A stretch of 5,452 nucleotides of DNA from CALGLS01 sp047626155. GTDB lineage: Bacteria; Bacteroidota; Bacteroidia; Chitinophagales; Saprospiraceae. The stretch is taken from the NCBI GenBank assembly GCA_047626155.1, contig JBLHRR010000236.1, positions 1 to 5,452 of the forward strand, read 5' to 3'. Shown one piece after another: positions 2,365-5,452 of this stretch. The notes under the pieces are model-generated. The model was given only the letters and a program-made list of their open reading frames with translations, ran no database searches and was not told the DNA's origin. The stretch's first letter is position 1; each line of letters starts with the position of its first letter. Position numbers and translations under genes: made by a program.

Positions 2365-5058
2365 CTAAATCCCACGCACCTTCAACTGAACACAATCTTG
2401 TAAGTCAGTCGCTTTATGTCCCTTCTTACGAGCGCGCTCAACGAACTGCGCAGTTACACCGTGGACTCTTGCCTGAGTAAAGTCACTGATATCCTTGTCA
2501 TTAAATCCCAATCTTTGGAGACTCTTTATAAATTTCGGACTCACATCATGAATCTGAGCCTGAACCATTTCATCAACAGTTAAGTGGTCAAAACCAATTT
2601 TTTTGAAGTCTCGAATATTATCAGCACTGACATTGTGGACAGCGCATTGTACAACCTCGCCCATAGTCAAATCACTGATGCCGTAGGCTTTTAACTTTTT
2701 CACAAAGTCAATATCCACACCATGTATGGAAGCCTGAATAATGTCGCCGTCTGATAAATCTTTGATCCCTGCTTCTTTAAAACCTTTAATGTAATCGGCA
2801 CTCACATCATGAATAGAGAATTGAACAAGGTCCTCCATCTTCATATTCTTCATTCCCGTACTTTGAATGGCGCGGATAAATTCAGGACTCACATCATGAA
2901 TTTTTGCCTGGACAATATCTCCGTAAGTCAAGTTTGTAAAACCAGTGTTTTTTAAAGCCATTATATAGCTGGCATCAACGTCATGAATCGAGAATTGAAT
3001 GATCTCTTGTAAATATAAATCAAGTCCATACTCTTTTACAGATTTGATAAAAGTAGGATCAACGTCATGAATTCGAGCTTGTACAATTTCTTCAACCGTT
3101 AGATCGATAACGCCCTGAGTCCTTATTTCATTTACATATTCAGGGCTGACATCGTGGATTTGAAATTGAATTAGATCACGAACCTTATAGTTTTTATATT
3201 TCAGATCCTTGAATACTTTTACATAACCCTGAGCCGCGTTTTTATCTACTCCATGAATGGCCAAATCAATCAAATCTCTTCCGTCTGCTTTGAAACCAGC
3301 GGACCTAAGATACCCAATGTATTCTTTGTCGATACCACCTAGGAAAAGATGAAATAGGTCAGGTTCTCTCTTAATCTTCATTCCATTTTTCGCTAGATAA
3401 TTCATGAAGCTGTCATCTGTTTTAAAAGAAAAGGTGCCTTCTCCTTTTGTACCCGAAAAAGAGCCATTTAGGTTTAGGGTACCCGCTTCTCTTTTGATAT
3501 AAAAGTCCTGACCAGAATTCATTGGCAAAGCACTTAATTCAGAACGGTTAAAACACGCCGTAGTGATCCAAGTCGAATTTTTGGAGCTGTTAGAATTGTT
3601 TATGTAGAAGCATACTTTATCATTTGAAATATTCCCTTCCCAATGCCCTGGGCGAATATTATTGCTCCACGGATTATTACTGGATTCTTCAATAATCGTT
3701 ACATTATCTCCATCGATGTGAATGGACTTGTTGATTGTAACTGACTTATTGTCAGAGCCTTGAGTACTTGTATTGCTTTGTGAATGTGTTGTTGTCATTG
3801 CGCCCTGACCCAAGTTGATATGTGTATCAACATGGCTGTTTGTGCCCACACCGTCATGAGTTGTTGTTGAGGAGGAGGAAGAGGATGAGCTAGAGGAATG
3901 CGACTCGCCGCTCCTAGACGGGATGACAGGGATACTGTCTTTCTTTGTAGTAGGCTTACTCGTATTGGATTCCTTATCAATGGTCTGATCTTTAATATTT
4001 GTATTGCTACTCAGCTGATTTTCTGAGACGGTTTCGTCAAAGCTATTGTTTGTAATGTCGTTGTTAATGTCTACTGCATTTAGATATAAAACGGAAAGAG
4101 AAAGTAATGGCAAAAGGAATAAATATTTCCAGCTAGAGCGTGCAGAAGACTTTTTTGAGTTCATCATGGCAATTCTATTTTTTAAAAAGGAGTTGTTGTA
4201 ATTGGTACTTAAATTCAGTGGGTGTTGCGGTACGGAAACCTTAAGTAAACTCAATTGGTAGCTTGTCTTTTCTGTCCCGTTTTTCAACATGGAAGAATCA
4301 GTCAGGTATTCCAAATTATTGGTAATAGCTGATCGTAAAAGCCAAACAAAAGGGTTAAACCAAAAGGCAATCAATAAAAATTCGGCGAGTAACTTGTCCA
4401 CAAAGTGGGCTTGCTGTATGTGTATTTTTTCATGGTCGATGATCTGAGTGTACGTATCCAGATCATACTTTGTAGGATTGATGAAAATGCTATTCCAGAA
4501 AGAATAGGGCGCCTCATCTTTCACCAATTCTACAATTCTATAAGGGCCATCTTTGAACGAAATCAGACTGTACATCTTTGTAATCAGAATGATAAGTTGA
4601 ACTAGAAAACCTATAAAAAATACACCAACTCCTAATAAATAGGTATACCAAAGTAGGGTAGGGAGCAGTTTTGTAAAACCATTGTTTTTTGATTGACCTA
4701 ACAAGCTTGTTTCGGCCAGCGTAGTTGTATTATCCGCTAGAGCTATTATGCCTTTTGACTCATCAGGGCTAACGATACCTGTATGGTCTGTAAGTTCTGC
4801 CTCTTGTTTATCCTCTCGGGTTTTGGAAATAGGGGCTTTGGATGCAATTATAAGTGGCTCTGAAATTTCAATAACTGGTGGGTTTCTCAAAGACCAATCC
4901 GCCGGAATAGTTACCAAAGGGACGAGAAGAGACAACAATATGCTTCCAATAAGTAAACCTCGATTCAATCTAAAGAATGTCTCGGTTCTTATTAGAAACC
5001 AATAAAAAAGAAAGCATCCAGCGAGTAAGATAGAAGCGTGGAGTAGGTAGGGTATCAT
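2365..5058 (-). CDS. M56/BlaR1-type membrane metalloprotease with a repeat-rich periplasmic sensor half
   Basis: An 897-residue probable antirepressor for the BlaI-type repressor encoded just upstream. Topology fits BlaR1/MecR1: membrane helices at about 5-23, 35-52, 134-160 and 311-328, a periplasmic loop at 53-133, and a cytosolic zinc-protease loop at 161-308. That loop carries HEKIH (209-213) and, 37 residues after the second His, Glu250 in EYLTD, the usual third zinc ligand. A hydrophobic segment (223-241) lies between them. The periplasmic part (329-897) has a Ser/Thr/Asn-rich linker with ten consecutive Ser (388-397), a beta-rich domain (about 470-550, Cys483 and Cys502), then 29-residue IHDV repeats to the C-terminus. 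There is no penicillin-binding (SxxK) domain, so beta-lactam sensing is not supported. I recall similar beta-domain plus IHGV repeats in M56 proteins of Acidobacteria and others. ATG 5056-5058 has no Shine-Dalgarno. The gene follows blaI by 36 bases, probably in an operon. Confidence 0.9.
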   Translation of the reverse strand: MIPYLLHASILLAGCFLFYWFLIRTETFFRLNRGLLIGSILLSLLVPLVTIPADWSLRNPPVIEISEPLIIASKAPISKTREDKQEAELTDHTGIVSPDESKGIIALADNTTTLAETSLLGQSKNNGFTKLLPTLLWYTYLLGVGVFFIGFLVQLIILITKMYSLISFKDGPYRIVELVKDEAPYSFWNSIFINPTKYDLDTYTQIIDHEKIHIQQAHFVDKLLAEFLLIAFWFNPFVWLLRSAITNNLEYLTDSSMLKNGTEKTSYQLSLLKVSVPQHPLNLSTNYNNSFLKNRIAMMNSKKSSARSSWKYLFLLPLLSLSVLYLNAVDINNDITNNSFDETVSENQLSSNTNIKDQTIDKESNTSKPTTKKDSIPVIPSRSGESHSSSSSSSSSSTTTHDGVGTNSHVDTHINLGQGAMTTTHSQSNTSTQGSDNKSVTINKSIHIDGDNVTIIEESSNNPWSNNIRPGHWEGNISNDKVCFYINNSNSSKNSTWITTACFNRSELSALPMNSGQDFYIKREAGTLNLNGSFSGTKGEGTFSFKTDDSFMNYLAKNGMKIKREPDLFHLFLGGIDKEYIGYLRSAGFKADGRDLIDLAIHGVDKNAAQGYVKVFKDLKYKNYKVRDLIQFQIHDVSPEYVNEIRTQGVIDLTVEEIVQARIHDVDPTFIKSVKEYGLDLYLQEIIQFSIHDVDASYIMALKNTGFTNLTYGDIVQAKIHDVSPEFIRAIQSTGMKNMKMEDLVQFSIHDVSADYIKGFKEAGIKDLSDGDIIQASIHGVDIDFVKKLKAYGISDLTMGEVVQCAVHNVSADNIRDFKKIGFDHLTVDEMVQAQIHDVSPKFIKSLQRLGFNDKDISDFTQARVHGVTAQFVERARKKGHKATDLQDCVQLKVRGI
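2368..3429 (-). repeat. Tandem 29-residue (87-bp) IHDV repeats in the M56 protease sensor domain
   Basis: The anchor motif Ile-His-(Asp/Gly)-Val starts at residues 601, 634, 663, 691, 720, 749, 778, 807, 836 and 865, so the spacing is 29 residues except for 33 and 28 once each. Degenerate units can be placed at 573 (LGGI) and 544, inside the end of the beta domain, and a last half unit, VRGI, occupies 894-897. The consensus is IHDV-S-x-x-(Y/F)-I-x-x-(L/F)-K-x-x-G-(F/I)-x-(D/N)-L-T-x-x-(D/E)-(I/L)-V-Q-A/F-x. Each unit suggests two short helices, so the array probably forms an alpha solenoid in the periplasm. The DNA copies are diverged, so the repeat is old rather than a recent expansion. Confidence 0.9.
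3859..3897 (-). repeat. Low-complexity Ser/Thr codon tract in the M56 linker
   Basis: Encodes ten Ser then three Thr (residues 388-400). The Ser codons mix TCC, TCT, TCA and AGC, so the tract is not a simple pure-triplet microsatellite. It lies in a disordered linker (about 330-460) that tethers the periplasmic sensor to the last membrane helix; a change in its length would not be expected to disturb either folded part. Confidence 0.7.
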
Positions 5059-5094
5059 GATTTTAGGCGTTAGTTTTTTTTATTTATTAGTGGC
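5059..5094 (-). other. Short spacer between the repressor and protease genes
   Basis: Thirty-six AT-rich bases separate the TGA of the BlaI-type gene (5095-5097) from the ATG of the M56 gene (5056-5058). On the coding strand it includes a run of eight A and no Shine-Dalgarno sequence or hairpin. This supports co-transcription, with translation starting on an unstructured A-rich leader as is common in Bacteroidota. Confidence 0.6.
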
Positions 5095-5451
5095 TCAACC
5101 TTTTCCAATCATCTTCAAAATTTCTTTCAACTCCTCTTCTGAAATGGATTCTTCTTTGGCAAAATGTGCTACCATTTTGGCAGGAGAGTTGTCAAAGTAT
5201 TTTCCTAACACATCTCCTACAGCCGTTTTCTGATATTCTTCTTTTGATATTTTTGGAAAATATTGATGTGTTTTTCCAAAAGCAACATGGCCAATAAAAT
5301 CTTTTCCTTCCAGTATTCTAACCATGGTAGAAACAGAATTGTAATGTGGCCTTGGTTCAGGAAGCAGCGCGACAATCTCTTTGACAAAAGCTTTTTTCAA
5401 TGTCCATAAAGCTTGCATAATCTGCTCTTCCCGTTTTGCTAATTTTTGCAT
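5095..5451 (-). CDS. BlaI/MecI-family winged-helix transcriptional repressor
   Basis: A 118-residue protein, close to the usual length of about 120-125. Residues 1-70 form the family's winged-helix DNA-binding domain: a first helix with KREEQIMQALWTL (6-18), a helix-turn-helix ending in the recognition helix HYNSVSTMVRILEGKDF (36-52), and a wing (HVAFGKTHQYFP, 55-66). Residues 71-118 are the helical dimerisation part. In staphylococcal MecI/BlaI, signalling leads to cleavage at an Asn-Phe bond in this region; here the equivalent position appears to be His96-Phe97 in MVAHFAKEE. The protein is expected to bind as a dimer at its own promoter and at unknown target genes. ATG 5449-5451 is chosen because MQKLAKREEQIM aligns with the typical family N-terminus; the window ends one base beyond, so promoter and operator are not visible. 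It is the first gene of a probable two-gene operon with the M56 protease. Confidence 0.92.
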   Translation of the reverse strand: MQKLAKREEQIMQALWTLKKAFVKEIVALLPEPRPHYNSVSTMVRILEGKDFIGHVAFGKTHQYFPKISKEEYQKTAVGDVLGKYFDNSPAKMVAHFAKEESISEEELKEILKMIGKG

Positions 5452-5452
5452 G

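Noticed and set aside
2365..3429. Regular 87-bp repeats considered as a CRISPR or satellite array
   Set aside because: The period is fully explained by the 29-residue protein repeat, the frame stays open, and copies are diverged without constant repeat/variable spacer structure.
3795..3980. Minus-strand 61-codon open frame in another phase
   Set aside because: Out-of-phase shadow of the Ser-rich linker in the M56 gene; the Pro-Leu-Gln run is simply the Ser codons read in a shifted frame.
4405..5005. Plus-strand open frames (4405-4605 and 4748-5005)
   Set aside because: Both are antisense to the well-supported M56 membrane and protease region; no independent start or codon signal.
2365..5058. 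Beta-lactam resistance sensor (BlaR1 in the strict sense)
   Set aside because: No penicillin-binding SxxK/SxN/KTG domain is present in the periplasmic half and no beta-lactamase gene is in the window; only the protease half and the BlaI partner match.

Overview
The window looks like a chromosomal segment from a member of the Bacteroidota, probably a Cytophagales/Saprospirales-type environmental lineage. The evidence is moderately low GC, start codons with no Shine-Dalgarno sequence, a secretion signal ending in the Phe-Gly-Gln pattern common in this phylum, and a BlaI/M56 pair in which the membrane protease has no penicillin-binding domain. The lineage assignment is an inference from style; no rRNA or other marker gene is present.

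Left part, plus strand. The window opens in the last 42 codons of an unrecognised gene (1-130). About 970 bases with little coding follow. They hold a 45-codon ORF that is almost entirely a signal peptide (341-478) with a terminator-like hairpin behind it (540-574), two odd-centred palindromes (623-640, 656-668), a small hairpin, and two different short tandem repeats in series (1042-1092). These repeats abut a 74-residue gene (1098-1322) whose product resembles a free-standing C-terminal domain of ribosomal protein L7/L12. Next come a 9-bp CACAGAGAA repeat merging into a possible terminator, and a 233-residue protein with two N-terminal membrane helices and a cytosolic domain of unknown function (1468-2169).

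Convergent junction, 2170-2364. Two hairpins flank a motif that looks like a dispersed intergenic repeat. The second hairpin has perfect 19-bp arms.

Right part, minus strand. A BlaI/MecI-type winged-helix repressor (5095-5451) is followed after 36 bases by an 897-residue M56/BlaR1-type membrane metalloprotease (2365-5058). The protease half is standard: four membrane helices, HEKIH, and a downstream Glu. The roughly 570-residue periplasmic half is not a beta-lactam sensor. It has a Ser/Thr/Asn-rich linker, a small beta-rich domain, and about a dozen 29-residue repeats built on an I-H-D-V motif that run to the last residue.

The two genes probably form a signal-transduction operon: an external cue read by the repeat domain activates the cytosolic zinc protease, which leads to loss of the repressor. 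The ligand and the target genes are not visible here. The repeat-sensor protease is the most interesting object in the window.
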